DNA of 64,000 nucleotides from JAGQWW01 sp041392845 (GTDB lineage Bacteria; Bacteroidota; Bacteroidia; Chitinophagales; Saprospiraceae): NCBI GenBank assembly GCA_041392845.1, contig JAWKLG010000026.1, positions 37,681 to 101,680 of the forward strand, read 5' to 3'. Position numbers and translations under genes: made by a program. Shown piece after piece: positions 1 to 8,935 of the stretch (within the stretch, counting starts at the first letter, position 1; every line of letters begins with the position of its first letter). Below the pieces are notes generated by a model. The model saw only the letters and a program-made list of their open reading frames with translations, was not told the origin of the DNA and ran no database searches.

Positions 1-3000
1 ACGGGAGTTCGAGAGGTGTCAAATACTCGTCAATATTCCTTTATCAATTATAATGAAAAACAAGGCGACTTTATCTTTATTAGTCACAAAAAATTCATCA
101 ACAGCCCCGGAAATGAATTGACCAATTATGCGAACTATAGGGCAAGTAATGAAGGTGGAAATTTTGATCCGATCATTGTTGACATTGACCAATTGTACCA
201 ACAGTTTGGTTATGGAATTGAAAGAAATCCAATATGCGTGAGGAATTTCCTTCATTTTGCTGAGAAAAACTGGCGAAAAGAATTGCAAAATTTACTCCTG
301 GTAGGCAAACCAAGAGAATACTTGTTTATACGTACAGAAGCAGATGTTACAGCTGCCATTGATGAGACCTTTTATGTGCCAACCTTTGGATACAATGCCT
401 CAGATCTTTTATTGGCAACTGATAATTATACCTACGTTCCAATTGTTCCGCTTGGAAGACTTGCAGTTAGAGAACCTTCAGAATTGGGCAATTACCTCAA
501 AAAGGTTAAAGATTATGAAACCCTTCAAAGGGATTTTCAAAATACCATCGATAGCAAGGAGTGGACGAAGCGGGTGGTGCATTTGAGCGGTGGAGGTGGT
601 GCAAGTGAAAGAGCATCCATTAAGTCTTTAATGAATATTATGGAAAGTTATATTGAAACAGGTAAAATGTTTGCTGATGTAACTACCTATTATAAAATTT
701 CAGACGAACCCATACAAAAATCTCAAACGGAAGGATTAAAAGAGCTAATTGAAACAGGAATATCTATTATTACATTTTTTGGTCATTCCAATCCAAATGT
801 TTTGGATTTCAATTTTGATGATCCTTACAGTTACAATAATTATAGAAAATATCCTATGCTAATTTCCAATGGATGTTTTTCAGGAAATTGTGCCACTGAA
901 GTTTCAGGAATCGGAGAAAGGTTTATTTCAGCTGAGGACAAAGGAGCAATTGGGTATTATGCTTCATCCGGGTTTGGTTTTACGGGAGCATTGTTTGAAC
1001 TTGGTTCTGAGTTTTATAAAAAACAAACCGGTGAATATTATGGGAATTCCATTGGACAAATTCTTTCTTCCTGTATAGATGAACTTCAATTTAAACAAAG
1101 TATTAGCCTCCAATCCCTTCTACAACAAACAATATTTCAAGGAGATCCTTCCATCAAAATTCATGCATTCCCTGGACCAGATTATGTTGTAGACAGAGAA
1201 TCTGTAAAACTAGATCCCCCATTCCTAAATACGGAACTAGATAGTTTTGAAGTTAGTTTTGATTTAGTTAATCTCGGTATGACTTTACCAGACACAAATT
1301 TCTTAATTTCTATTAAACACGAATATCCAGATGGTTCAGTTAAACTTTTAAAAGAGGAAAGAATAGACGCACCTAATAATAGGTCTTCCTATTCTTTTAC
1401 TGTTCCATTAATTGGAGGCGAACAAATAATTGGTCAAAACAGAATTCTAATATCAATTGATAATGGGAATGAGATAACGGAATTACCACAAGGTGCAGAA
1501 TCTAATAACGACCTTGCTGATATTAAAGGAATTAAAGGTTTACCTGTTTATATCGTTTCAAATGATGTTATTCCATTGCAGCCTTCAAAATTTGCAATGA
1601 CCGAAAAAGCCAGACCAACCCTTATGGCCAGTACGATTAGTTTCTTTCCTGAAACGCAAAATTTTATTTTCGAAATTGATACCACTCGACAGTTTAATTC
1701 AAATTGGAAATCACATGAGAAAATACAAAGTAAAGGAGGTCTAATTAAATGGAATCCAAATGTCCAGTTTGAGTCAGGAAAAGTATACTATTGGAGGGTT
1801 AGCCCCGATAGTTCATCCGTTTCTGGCGGATTAAGATGGCAGGAAAGTTCATTCTTGATTTCCAATGAAAACGGTTGGAATCAATCACATTATCAACAAT
1901 TTGAACAGGATGATTTTGAATACTTAGAAGTAGATTCAAGCAGTAAAAAATTAAGTTTTCAACAATACCCGCGAGATGTAAAACTTAGAAATACCGTTTA
2001 CTTATATCCTAGCAGGTACCCAAAAATTTATTTGGACAATAGAGACATTGTTACATTTAATGGCAGTTTTACTAATTATTTCAAATCTGGATTATTCATT
2101 TGTGTTTTGGATACAATTGCTTGTGAGCCAATAATAAATACCGGCAGTGGACTATATGGAAATGAAATAAATGGAGCTAATGCCAATTGGAAAGCCTTTC
2201 CTTTTTTCACTGATTCTCCAGAACAAAGAGAAGAAGTAGTCGACTTTCTTGAAAACATAGTACCTAGTGGATATTATGTTGGAATTATGACCATACAAAA
2301 TGACACTTCAACCTCTTATTATCCCGAAGATTGGCAAAGTGACTCATTGATATATGGAAGAAGTATTTTTAACGTATTGGAAAATCAGGGCGCCTCTTTA
2401 GTAAGGCAATTAGAAAATATCGGCTCCACCCCTTACACAATTTTTTATAAAAAAAATGATCCTAACTGGCCCGTACAGGAAACAATTGGAGTCCAGGCAG
2501 ATGGATTTTTAGACCAGAATACTGTCATTTATGCTTTAAGAGATACAGGTTCCCTTATTTCAGTACCGATTGGTCCTTCTCTGGAATGGAATACCTTAAA
2601 ATGGGACATTGCGCAAGTTGATACGAGTGGCTATGATAAATATAGTATGGACCTATATGGATTGAGACCTGATAAAACGGATACTTTAATTATTTCCAAT
2701 TTAAGTCCGGGTGATTATAACATTTCAACTATTTCAGCCGATAAATACCCTTTTTTAAGATTAGAATATAATGCAGGAGATTCGCTGTTAAGAACTCCGG
2801 CTCAATTAGAATACTTGCGGGTTGGATTTAAACCATATCCTGATTTAGCTATATCTGCTCAGGAATTTCAAAATTTAAGTAAGGACAGTCTTCAACAAGG
2901 AGATCCATTTCATTGGGATCTTGCTGTTGAAAACATTAGCAAAAGTCCAATTGATAGTTTTGTAATTCGCTACCAGGTAACAGATGAAAAAAACAATTCA

Positions 3001-3915
3001 TGGGTGGTTGAAAAAATAGTAAAAGATGGAATCCTTGGATTTGATTCTATTCATTCTCACATTCAACTTACTACAGACACCCTTCACGGATTTTATAATA
3101 TTGCTTTAAATATTAATCCAAACAAGAATCCACTAGAATATACTTTCATTAATAACTTTGGACAAATCCAGACTATAATTTTTAAAGACCAGGAAAACCC
3201 CCTACTCGATGTAACATTCGACGGTGAAAGAATCTTCGACGGATACCTGATTTCTGCAAAACCTGAAATCAGTATGGTGCTCAGAGACAATAACCCATTT
3301 GCACTTTTGAATGATCCAAAATTGATTCAGGTTGAAATCAAATCTCCTTCAGACGCAAACTATCAAATAATTGATGCGACGGATCCTGCCTTGGAATTTA
3401 TTCCGGCAGAAGACCCTGAAAAGGCAAACCTGGCACAATTGATTTACCGCCCGGAATTCGTGGAAGACGGCATCTACCAAATGCGTGTGAAAGCTCAAGA
3501 CAGATCCGGCAATAAATCAGGAGTGTACGATTATGAAGTATCTTTTGAAGTGGTCACAGAAACGACTTTGTCTCATCTGGTCAATTATCCCAATCCATTT
3601 ACTACTAGCACCCGATTCTCGTACACCCTTACAGGCAGTGAACCGGTCATGGACTATAAAATACAGGTGCTTTCTGTGAGCGGAAGAATTGTAAGGGAAT
3701 TAACCGCATCTGACCTTGGAATTCTGATGCCGGGAACCAGATTGACAGATGGTGCCTGGGACGGTACAGATACTTATGGTTCGCCACTTGCGAAAGGAGT
3801 TTACCTGTATAGAGTTTTTCTACCTGAAAAGGATGGAGAAACCATTGAAAGGCGTCAATCTCAGTTGGATTCCTACTTTAAAAATGAATTTGGAAAAATG
3901 GTCATTCTCCGATAA
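1..3915 (+). CDS. PorU2-like C25 (gingipain-family) protease, 5' truncated by window edge
   Basis: Large secreted protein resembling the C25 proteases annotated as type IX secretion sortase PorU2 in Saprospiraceae. The frame is open to base 1, so the GTG at 16 is probably internal and the signal peptide lies outside the window. Counting from that GTG, the C25 domain covers roughly residues 20-380, with candidate catalytic His257 (FFGHSNP) and Cys287 (SNGCFSGNC). Long beta-rich repeats follow, then a C-terminal FlgD-like Ig domain (YPNPFTTSTRF, then DGAWDGTD and KGVYLYRV) that replaces a typical T9SS sorting signal. A role in processing or anchoring T9SS cargo is family knowledge. It converges with the next gene, overlapping it by 14 bases at the stops. 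Confidence 0.8.
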   Translation, partial: TGVREVSNTRQYSFINYNEKQGDFIFISHKKFINSPGNELTNYANYRASNEGGNFDPIIVDIDQLYQQFGYGIERNPICVRNFLHFAEKNWRKELQNLLLVGKPREYLFIRTEADVTAAIDETFYVPTFGYNASDLLLATDNYTYVPIVPLGRLAVREPSELGNYLKKVKDYETLQRDFQNTIDSKEWTKRVVHLSGGGGASERASIKSLMNIMESYIETGKMFADVTTYYKISDEPIQKSQTEGLKELIETGISIITFFGHSNPNVLDFNFDDPYSYNNYRKYPMLISNGCFSGNCATEVSGIGERFISAEDKGAIGYYASSGFGFTGALFELGSEFYKKQTGEYYGNSIGQILSSCIDELQFKQSISLQSLLQQTIFQGDPSIKIHAFPGPDYVVDRESVKLDPPFLNTELDSFEVSFDLVNLGMTLPDTNFLISIKHEYPDGSVKLLKEERIDAPNNRSSYSFTVPLIGGEQIIGQNRILISIDNGNEITELPQGAESNNDLADIKGIKGLPVYIVSNDVIPLQPSKFAMTEKARPTLMASTISFFPETQNFIFEIDTTRQFNSNWKSHEKIQSKGGLIKWNPNVQFESGKVYYWRVSPDSSSVSGGLRWQESSFLISNENGWNQSHYQQFEQDDFEYLEVDSSSKKLSFQQYPRDVKLRNTVYLYPSRYPKIYLDNRDIVTFNGSFTNYFKSGLFICVLDTIACEPIINTGSGLYGNEINGANANWKAFPFFTDSPEQREEVVDFLENIVPSGYYVGIMTIQNDTSTSYYPEDWQSDSLIYGRSIFNVLENQGASLVRQLENIGSTPYTIFYKKNDPNWPVQETIGVQADGFLDQNTVIYALRDTGSLISVPIGPSLEWNTLKWDIAQVDTSGYDKYSMDLYGLRPDKTDTLIISNLSPGDYNISTISADKYPFLRLEYNAGDSLLRTPAQLEYLRVGFKPYPDLAISAQEFQNLSKDSLQQGDPFHWDLAVENISKSPIDSFVIRYQVTDEKNNSWVVEKIVKDGILGFDSIHSHIQLTTDTLHGFYNIALNINPNKNPLEYTFINNFGQIQTIIFKDQENPLLDVTFDGERIFDGYLISAKPEISMVLRDNNPFALLNDPKLIQVEIKSPSDANYQIIDATDPALEFIPAEDPEKANLAQLIYRPEFVEDGIYQMRVKAQDRSGNKSGVYDYEVSFEVVTETTLSHLVNYPNPFTTSTRFSYTLTGSEPVMDYKIQVLSVSGRIVRELTASDLGILMPGTRLTDGAWDGTDTYGSPLAKGVYLYRVFLPEKDGETIERRQSQLDSYFKNEFGKMVILR

Positions 3916-5263
3916 GTGATAAATAAAAGGATTTAAACTCCTCAGCATCAAGATAAACATTGTCAAAAATCGAATTGTGAAAATTGATGCTGAGGGGAAC
4001 CTTGAATGGTAAGCCCTTTTGAATATTTTGAAATTGATTCCAGCACTCCCCTACCCTACCCATCAATTCATCCTTGTAATTTCCCTTTTGATCATAACCC
4101 GCCATTCTCAACAAGGCAATATCCATCATTATCATGGGTCTGGAATGAAACCTGTATGCTCTTTCTTCTTTAAAATGGTACAATTGAAACGGAAATGCAG
4201 TACCGGCTCTGTACCCAATTCTGTCATTGAATCCCATTGAACAATCTTCTCCTATCTGATTCTGCTCGATGATAATGGGAGTTTCAGGAAATTTCCATCT
4301 TAAAAAATGGGTACGGCATTTCTCAATCTTTACATCGAAAGTTTGCTCTAATCCTTGCTTTTCCTTTTGAAATAATGCCTCATTTTCAGAGGCAAAATAG
4401 CTTGGATGATAGGCAATGGTATAGTTGCGCTCAATTCCTAGCTTTATTTTCTCTTTTACTTCCTTTTCGTTTATTGAAAAAAAAGCTTCCATCCCTTTCA
4501 AACTTCCTCCATTTAAAATAAAAAGGTCCTTAATTGTCCCGTCATCTTTACTCAGTAACCATTGAAATGTATCATAAGGATCTTTTTTTGAAATAAAAAT
4601 TTGGTTCAGCGTTCTTTTAAATATCCTTAAGTTCCTTTGTATTAAAAGACTGTGCATCAAGACCTTAAACGTCTTCCATCTGTTCCCATACTTTTTTATC
4701 ATATCTAAATCATGAGAAAGATGAAGGACGGGATCTATTTCGTTTAGCTTTACATTCAAGCCATCAAACAGCCCAAAGATCAAAAGGTCAAGAACGGGAA
4801 TATTTTCCAATCCATTTTTTACCAGGAAGTGTTCATGGCTTGGAAATCGGTCGTGAGCATCGACTTTTATATTAGTTGACCACTCTTCGACCCTTGACCA
4901 ATAGAAAAACATGGATTCGAAGGGATCAAATTCATTAACTCCTTTCCTAAAAGCTAGGTTTTGAGCGTTTTGTGTCGTGAAAACCGGAAGTGAAAAATTT
5001 TGAAAAGACACTTTTCCTTGTGGGTATTCCAAATCTTCAACTTCGGCATTGTCGAAGTAATGACTGAAATTTTTAAAAGAGATTAGGGTTTCAGAGTTTG
5101 CTGAAAGAGATAAACTGGTATAGCCTTTCTCTTTTTCAGGATGACAGGCAAAATTTACCTGACCTATTAAAAGCGGATGCTTGGCCAATTGGTCCAGTAC
5201 ATAAAGGAACCTTGGATTTTTATAAAAATATGAATGAATGATTATCTCCTGCATCTCTGGCAA
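3902..5263 (-). CDS. Polysaccharide deacetylase-like protein (DUF7033 type)
   Basis: 453-residue protein of the Bacteroidota family that joins an N-terminal DUF7033-like region to a divergent NodB-type deacetylase fold. The segment FDPFESMFFYWSR (about 112-124) and the metal-binding-like motif HLSHDLD (181-187) fit this family, and a later AYHPSYF could supply a further ligand. There is no signal peptide, so it probably acts in the cytoplasm on a glycan precursor, although its substrate is unknown. It sits divergently next to a flippase and near other exopolysaccharide genes, which supports a surface-glycan role. The assignment rests on motifs and is not strong at the level of exact reaction. 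Confidence 0.65.
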   Translation of the reverse strand: MPEMQEIIIHSYFYKNPRFLYVLDQLAKHPLLIGQVNFACHPEKEKGYTSLSLSANSETLISFKNFSHYFDNAEVEDLEYPQGKVSFQNFSLPVFTTQNAQNLAFRKGVNEFDPFESMFFYWSRVEEWSTNIKVDAHDRFPSHEHFLVKNGLENIPVLDLLIFGLFDGLNVKLNEIDPVLHLSHDLDMIKKYGNRWKTFKVLMHSLLIQRNLRIFKRTLNQIFISKKDPYDTFQWLLSKDDGTIKDLFILNGGSLKGMEAFFSINEKEVKEKIKLGIERNYTIAYHPSYFASENEALFQKEKQGLEQTFDVKIEKCRTHFLRWKFPETPIIIEQNQIGEDCSMGFNDRIGYRAGTAFPFQLYHFKEERAYRFHSRPMIMMDIALLRMAGYDQKGNYKDELMGRVGECWNQFQNIQKGLPFKVPLSINFHNSIFDNVYLDAEEFKSFYLSLIGE

Positions 5264-5311
5264 AATATTTTAGATATTTGACCTCTCTAGTTTTTTAGTA
5301 ATTTTTATTGG

Positions 5312-6541
5312 GTGAAATTACATTTTAAATCGCCATATCTCAGGCATATAGCCACACTATTGAGCGGAACTGCTTTAGCTCAGGCTATTTTGGTTCTGGC
5401 GCTCCCTTTTTTAACCCGCCTTTTTACTCCGGATGATTTTGGCTTGTATGGCATATTCGTCGCAATAAGTTCCGTTTTAGGGATGGTTATCAATGGAAGA
5501 TTTGAAATTGCAATTCTGCTTCCGAAGGAAGAAGAGGAGGCAAAATCGGTCTATTCCATTAGCTTGATTACCTGTTTTATTCTCTGTTTAGTTTTTGGAA
5601 TAATTGGAACCTTGTTTACCCTGCTATTCTTTCGTGAATATTTGGATTTACTGGTTTGGGTCTTTCTTGCAATTTTCTTCCAAGGATTACTTCAACCCTC
5701 TCAAAGGTGGTTGTTAAAGGAAAACGATTTTAAAAAACTTACCATTTCAAGGGTTGCAGGTAGTTTAATCACAGTGGGACTTAGTGTTATGCTCGCTTTT
5801 ATGGGATTCGAATTTAAAGGCCTGGTGTTGGGGAAAATTGCAGGTTTGGTAACGGAGGGCTTGGTTTCGGGAGCCTTTCATCGTTTGGGTTTTATCCATT
5901 ACGGTTTCAATAGGGAGACATTTTCAAAATATAACGGCTTTTTAAAATTTAGTTCTCTTGAATCCCTGGTCAACAACGGATTCAAGCAACTGCCGGTAAT
6001 AGTCCTGGGAAGCTGGTTCAATGAAGCCTTGGCCGGATTCTTCACATTGGCTATGAATGCCATCTCAAGACCTTCCGGTATGCTTAGTCAGGCAGTCGGT
6101 CAGGTATTTTTTACACGGGCAGCGAAGATGGCGGGCAATGATTTGGAGACTTTCTTTCTTAAAAATCTGCGTTTCAGCTTTTTGATAGGTTTCATCCCTT
6201 CTCTAATTATAGTTTTTTGGGGTCCTACCCTATTCTCTTTTGTTTTTGGTGCTCAATGGTCGGAGGCTGGTCTTTATGCGCAGTGGTTGATGCCTTTTGT
6301 ATTTGTTACCTTTTTAAAGTCGCCGGTTTCGAGCATTATAGATTTAAAAAACAAGATGCACAAAAACCTGCTTTTCGAGTTGGGATTTCTTTTAAATACA
6401 GTTTTGAGTTTCTGGATAGGCATTGTGTTGGATGATGGACTCCTGGGGGTGATCTTATTTAGTTGCTTCAATTCAATTCTAGGACTTATTCAGTTGTGGA
6501 CTTTCTACAAATGGTCCAAACTTAAATCAGCATTTCAGTAA
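5312..6541 (+). CDS. Oligosaccharide flippase (Wzx/MOP superfamily)
   Basis: 409-residue integral membrane protein, hydrophobic throughout with about twelve predicted membrane segments. It looks like a polysaccharide-biosynthesis flippase of the MOP superfamily, which moves lipid-linked oligosaccharides across the inner membrane. The start is a GTG at 5312, chosen because the hydrophobic N-terminus (LRHIATLLSGTALAQAIL) begins immediately after it. Its stop codon lies inside an 18-bp inverted repeat that recurs upstream of parA. It is divergent from the deacetylase-like gene. A second, broken flippase occurs at about 14.8-16.2 kb. Confidence 0.82.
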   Translation: MKLHFKSPYLRHIATLLSGTALAQAILVLALPFLTRLFTPDDFGLYGIFVAISSVLGMVINGRFEIAILLPKEEEEAKSVYSISLITCFILCLVFGIIGTLFTLLFFREYLDLLVWVFLAIFFQGLLQPSQRWLLKENDFKKLTISRVAGSLITVGLSVMLAFMGFEFKGLVLGKIAGLVTEGLVSGAFHRLGFIHYGFNRETFSKYNGFLKFSSLESLVNNGFKQLPVIVLGSWFNEALAGFFTLAMNAISRPSGMLSQAVGQVFFTRAAKMAGNDLETFFLKNLRFSFLIGFIPSLIIVFWGPTLFSFVFGAQWSEAGLYAQWLMPFVFVTFLKSPVSSIIDLKNKMHKNLLFELGFLLNTVLSFWIGIVLDDGLLGVILFSCFNSILGLIQLWTFYKWSKLKSAFQ

Positions 6542-7024
6542 ATACTGAAAAAAGTATTTCAATTGCAGTTTCTTTATTTCAGTATTTAAGTTTTTCCTCA
6601 TTTCTGCTTTTACAGGTTTACTTATCAGGTCGAGATTTAAATTTTTTTGATGGTACCTACAGTTTATTTCAGTAAATACTGAAATCTGTATCGATTCGTT
6701 CCAGAATTTTATCACATTTCATTTATAGAAGCTCAATATTCAAAATTTGGCCATTTAAATCGATTTTAAGGCGTCATTTGGTTGGCGAATGTCATATGAG
6801 TCGATTTTTACTTGAAACTCCCTGGAGGCTTCTGAACGAATTTTGAAATATCAGGCGTTATCATTAAAAAAGTAAATACTTAAATGCTTAAAACATTATT
6901 TCAGTATTACTGTATAGCTGTATTAATTTAAATACTTTTTTACTCTTTTAAGTAGTTTCTGTATTTACATGTTTACTTTTTTATATATTTGCTGAATAAT
7001 TTAAAACATTATTTCAGTATTTAC
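6533..7024. repeat. Centromere/operator-like repeats upstream of parA
   Basis: AT-rich stretch with repeated TTTCAGTA words. Two perfect copies of the 18-bp dyad TTTCAGTAAATACTGAAA lie at 6533-6550 and 6667-6684. Half sites with diverged second arms lie near 6577, 6899 and 7012. A 19-bp direct repeat, AAAACATTATTTCAGTATT, occurs at 6890-6908 and 7003-7021, and the second copy lies between the candidate promoter and the parA start. This arrangement is what is expected of a type Ib partition site, where a ribbon-helix-helix protein binds both centromere and operator. Function is inferred from context. No gene is seen in this interval. Confidence 0.6.
6984..6991 (+). promoter_or_regulatory. Candidate -7 promoter element of parA
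   Basis: TATATTTG matches the Bacteroidota sigma-A -7 consensus TAnnTTTG and lies about 43 bases before the parA ATG. A clear -33 TTTG is not evident. The repeat at 7003-7021 would overlap the start of transcription, consistent with autoregulation. Confidence 0.4.
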
Positions 7025-7034
7025 TTTTATCTGT

Positions 7035-7682
7035 ATGAAAATAGGAATTTCTAATTTGAAAGGAGGGGTAGGGAAGACCACTATTTCACAAAATTTGGCA
7101 GTAGGTCTTGCTCATGTCGGATACAAAGTCTGTATAGTTGATACCGACCGAAATCAAAATTCAATAGCCTGGGTAGGAGAAAGGGATAGCTCTTTGCCAA
7201 ATATTCTTGCAGTGGGAATTACTGATCCTAAGGCCTTGAATAAAATGATCGATCAATTGGATAATGATCACGATTTCATAATAATTGATGGTACACCATC
7301 TTTGGGTGAAATGACAACGAGGGTAATTCTCGCATCAGATTTGTTGGTGATTCCTATTTTACCAAGTGGCCATGATATCCGATCCATGCAGCTCTTTTTT
7401 GAACGATATGAACAGGCAAAAGAATTCCGCGAAAATATCCCCGCCTATTTCTTTATCAATCAATATTCTGAGAATATCAAGTTGCACCAAAGTACCAAAG
7501 AGTTGTTGAATGATTTTGGGATTGGCATGTTGGAGACGAAATTCAATCGAAGGGTAGCCTATGCCGAAACTTCCATCACCGGCCAGGGCGTTTATGAATA
7601 CTCAGATGATAAGGCAAAAGGGGAAGTGGTTGCACTTACCCAGGAGATTTTAGCCATTGCCAAAGAACTTGGCTACCTATAA
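7035..7682 (+). CDS. parA: ParA-family partition ATPase (short, type Ib-like)
   Basis: 215-residue ATPase with the deviant Walker A motif KGGVGKTT at residues 9-16, a Walker A' region with VDTDRNQNS and a Walker B-like IIIDGTPS. It lacks an N-terminal helix-turn-helix. That length and layout fit type Ib plasmid partition ATPases, which work with a small ribbon-helix-helix protein and a centromere placed upstream of parA. Both are present here: repeats upstream and a ribbon-helix-helix gene 28 bases downstream. Together with the Rep_3 gene at 8936 it forms a plasmid-style maintenance module. Confidence 0.88.
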   Translation: MKIGISNLKGGVGKTTISQNLAVGLAHVGYKVCIVDTDRNQNSIAWVGERDSSLPNILAVGITDPKALNKMIDQLDNDHDFIIIDGTPSLGEMTTRVILASDLLVIPILPSGHDIRSMQLFFERYEQAKEFRENIPAYFFINQYSENIKLHQSTKELLNDFGIGMLETKFNRRVAYAETSITGQGVYEYSDDKAKGEVVALTQEILAIAKELGYL

Positions 7683-7710
7683 TATATGTATAACCGAAAA
7701 ATGAAAAAAT

Positions 7711-8004
7711 ATGGCAAAGCAGTTTGATCTATCAGGCCTGAAAAAGACACCGGTTAAAAAAACACCTCAGCCTAAAATCGATAAGGTGGTCGAGGCCATT
7801 CATAAAGAAGAAGAAAAAGCAATAAAAAGAGCGGAGAAAAAGATTGAACCCGTCTATGAAGACGAGGAGGATAAAGAACCCTTAAAGAGAGTAACGCTGG
7901 ATCTTCCTGCATCTTTACATACTAAACTGAAATTGCGGGCAGTACATGACGAGACAACCATCAGGAATTTCGTAATCGAATTATTGGAGGCTGCTTTGGA
8001 TTGA
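7711..8004 (+). CDS. Ribbon-helix-helix protein, probable ParG/ParB-type partner of ParA
   Basis: 97-residue protein with a very charged N-terminal half rich in Lys and Glu, probably disordered. A C-terminal ribbon-helix-helix domain spans about residues 55-97: the strand KRVTLDLPASLH, then helices through LKLRAVHDETTIRNFVIELLEAAL. A flexible N-terminus plus C-terminal ribbon-helix-helix is the ParG design, in which the tail stimulates the ATPase and the fold binds centromere and operator DNA. It follows parA closely, probably in one transcript. The partner role is inference from position and fold. Confidence 0.72.
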   Translation: MAKQFDLSGLKKTPVKKTPQPKIDKVVEAIHKEEEKAIKRAEKKIEPVYEDEEDKEPLKRVTLDLPASLHTKLKLRAVHDETTIRNFVIELLEAALD

Positions 8005-8102
8005 TAAGACATCCATTTATTCCAATAGGGCAGTGGTAATTAGGTTTTAAAATGAATCTAATTACCACTTTTCATTTTAAGAAACTCTGGTTTGGGGAGT
8101 TT

Positions 8103-8132
8103 GGCTATTCGCTATTCGGCGTTCGCTTTCCG
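8103..8132. repeat. Heptad array, CGAATAG family (reverse orientation)
   Basis: CTATTCG-type units repeat with 7-bp spacing: CTATTCG, CTATTCG, then GCGTTCG. It is the same family as arrays at 50887, 51238, 58889 and 59391. Here it stands alone without an obvious inverted partner. Confidence 0.6.
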
Positions 8133-8194
8133 ACTCAATCCGTAAACCGTGTTCTCAAAACTACTTAATATTCGATATACCTCTTGAAAATACA

Positions 8195-8881
8195 AAAAGC
8201 TAGGAATCGAGCGAAGTGATATTTATTAAAAGCTAGGAAATGAGAGATAAATTCTTTCGACATTTACCATTTGCCTGAAAAGCTACAATTAGAGAAAAAG
8301 ACTGCTTTCTAAGGAGCAGAATAATACATTAAGAAGCTGATATTCAAATAATTGTCTTTTAATACTTGCTTAAAAGCTAGGAAAGGAGCAAATAATCATC
8401 TAAAAGCTACAAAAAGCAAGGATTTAAAGATAAATGCTATGGATCGAGCGCTTGTAATTACTTAATGCTAGTATTTGAGCGTGCGTTCTTTACATGAAAG
8501 TTGCTCTATAACTAGCTGTTATCCAAATATATGTCTTTGAAATGCAACTAAAACAGCAAACAATTATGTTAATTCTAAATGTGTTGGCGGAAATTCCATA
8601 CTTTTCAATTGTTTCGTTTTCGTTTTCTTTCAGTTTCACGACTCAAAAACCAAATTGTTTCAAAACAAACGATTCTAAGCATTAAAAGACGTGTTTTTAT
8701 TTATAGATTTATATGATCTTTTTTAGAGAACCGTAAGAGCCAATGGATTAAAGGCTTAGCCAATATTAAAAGCTATGGATTAAGCACGTAATGCTAGGAA
8801 AAAAGCGCTAAAAGGCTAGGTTTTGAGCGTAAAAACGAGTTAAATCACTACCATTCGAGCGCTAAAAGCTACTTTCTTTCT
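8195..8881 (+). repeat. Iteron array of putative oriV
   Basis: About a dozen imperfect direct repeats with consensus close to TAAAAGCTAGGnnnTGAGCG. Clear copies start near 8195, 8229, 8372, 8431, 8462, 8766, 8789, 8809 and 8841. Weaker ones, keeping only AAAAGCTA, lie near 8278, 8401 and 8862. Copies in the two clusters (8195-8481 and 8766-8880) are all in the same direction, and spacing inside the second cluster is close to two helical turns. Direct repeats of this size upstream of a Rep_3 gene are the expected binding sites of the initiator. Confidence 0.72.
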
Positions 8882-8896
8882 CTTTTCCTAGCTTTT
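8864..8896. promoter_or_regulatory. Inverted iteron halves, probable rep operator
   Basis: AAAAGCTA (8864-8871) faces TAGCTTTT (8889-8896), forming a dyad just upstream of the rep promoter. In iteron plasmids the initiator dimer commonly represses its own gene through inverted half-iterons, so this is a candidate autoregulatory site. Confidence 0.5.
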
Positions 8897-8922
8897 CGAC
8901 TTTTAAGCCTACTTTTATTCTC

Positions 8923-8930
8923 TACATTTG
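8923..8930 (+). promoter_or_regulatory. Candidate -7 promoter element of rep
   Basis: TACATTTG fits the Bacteroidota -7 consensus TAnnTTTG. Only five bases separate it from the rep ATG at 8936, so transcription would start at or next to the start codon and give a leaderless message. No convincing -33 element was found. Confidence 0.45.
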
Positions 8931-8935
8931 CCACC

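Larger units (their letters stand above)
8005..8935. other. Gene-free origin-like region between par genes and rep
   Basis: About 930 AT-rich bases with no credible reading frame. It starts with a heptad-type array at 8103-8132 and a short CGTAAACCGT remnant near 8141. It then holds an iteron array (8195-8881), a near-consensus DnaA box TTATCCAAA at 8519-8527 (one mismatch to TTATCCACA), an inverted iteron half at 8887-8896 and a promoter element touching the rep start. The layout matches an iteron plasmid oriV placed directly upstream of its initiator gene. Confidence 0.6.

Noticed and set aside
8519..8527. DnaA box as evidence for a chromosomal dnaA origin
   Set aside because: One near-consensus site alone is weak. 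It is mentioned only as part of the iteron origin.
8195..8881. Iteron array as a CRISPR array
   Set aside because: Copies are imperfect, only about 20 bases long, unevenly spaced with AT-rich gaps, and adjoin a Rep_3 gene. No cas genes are present.
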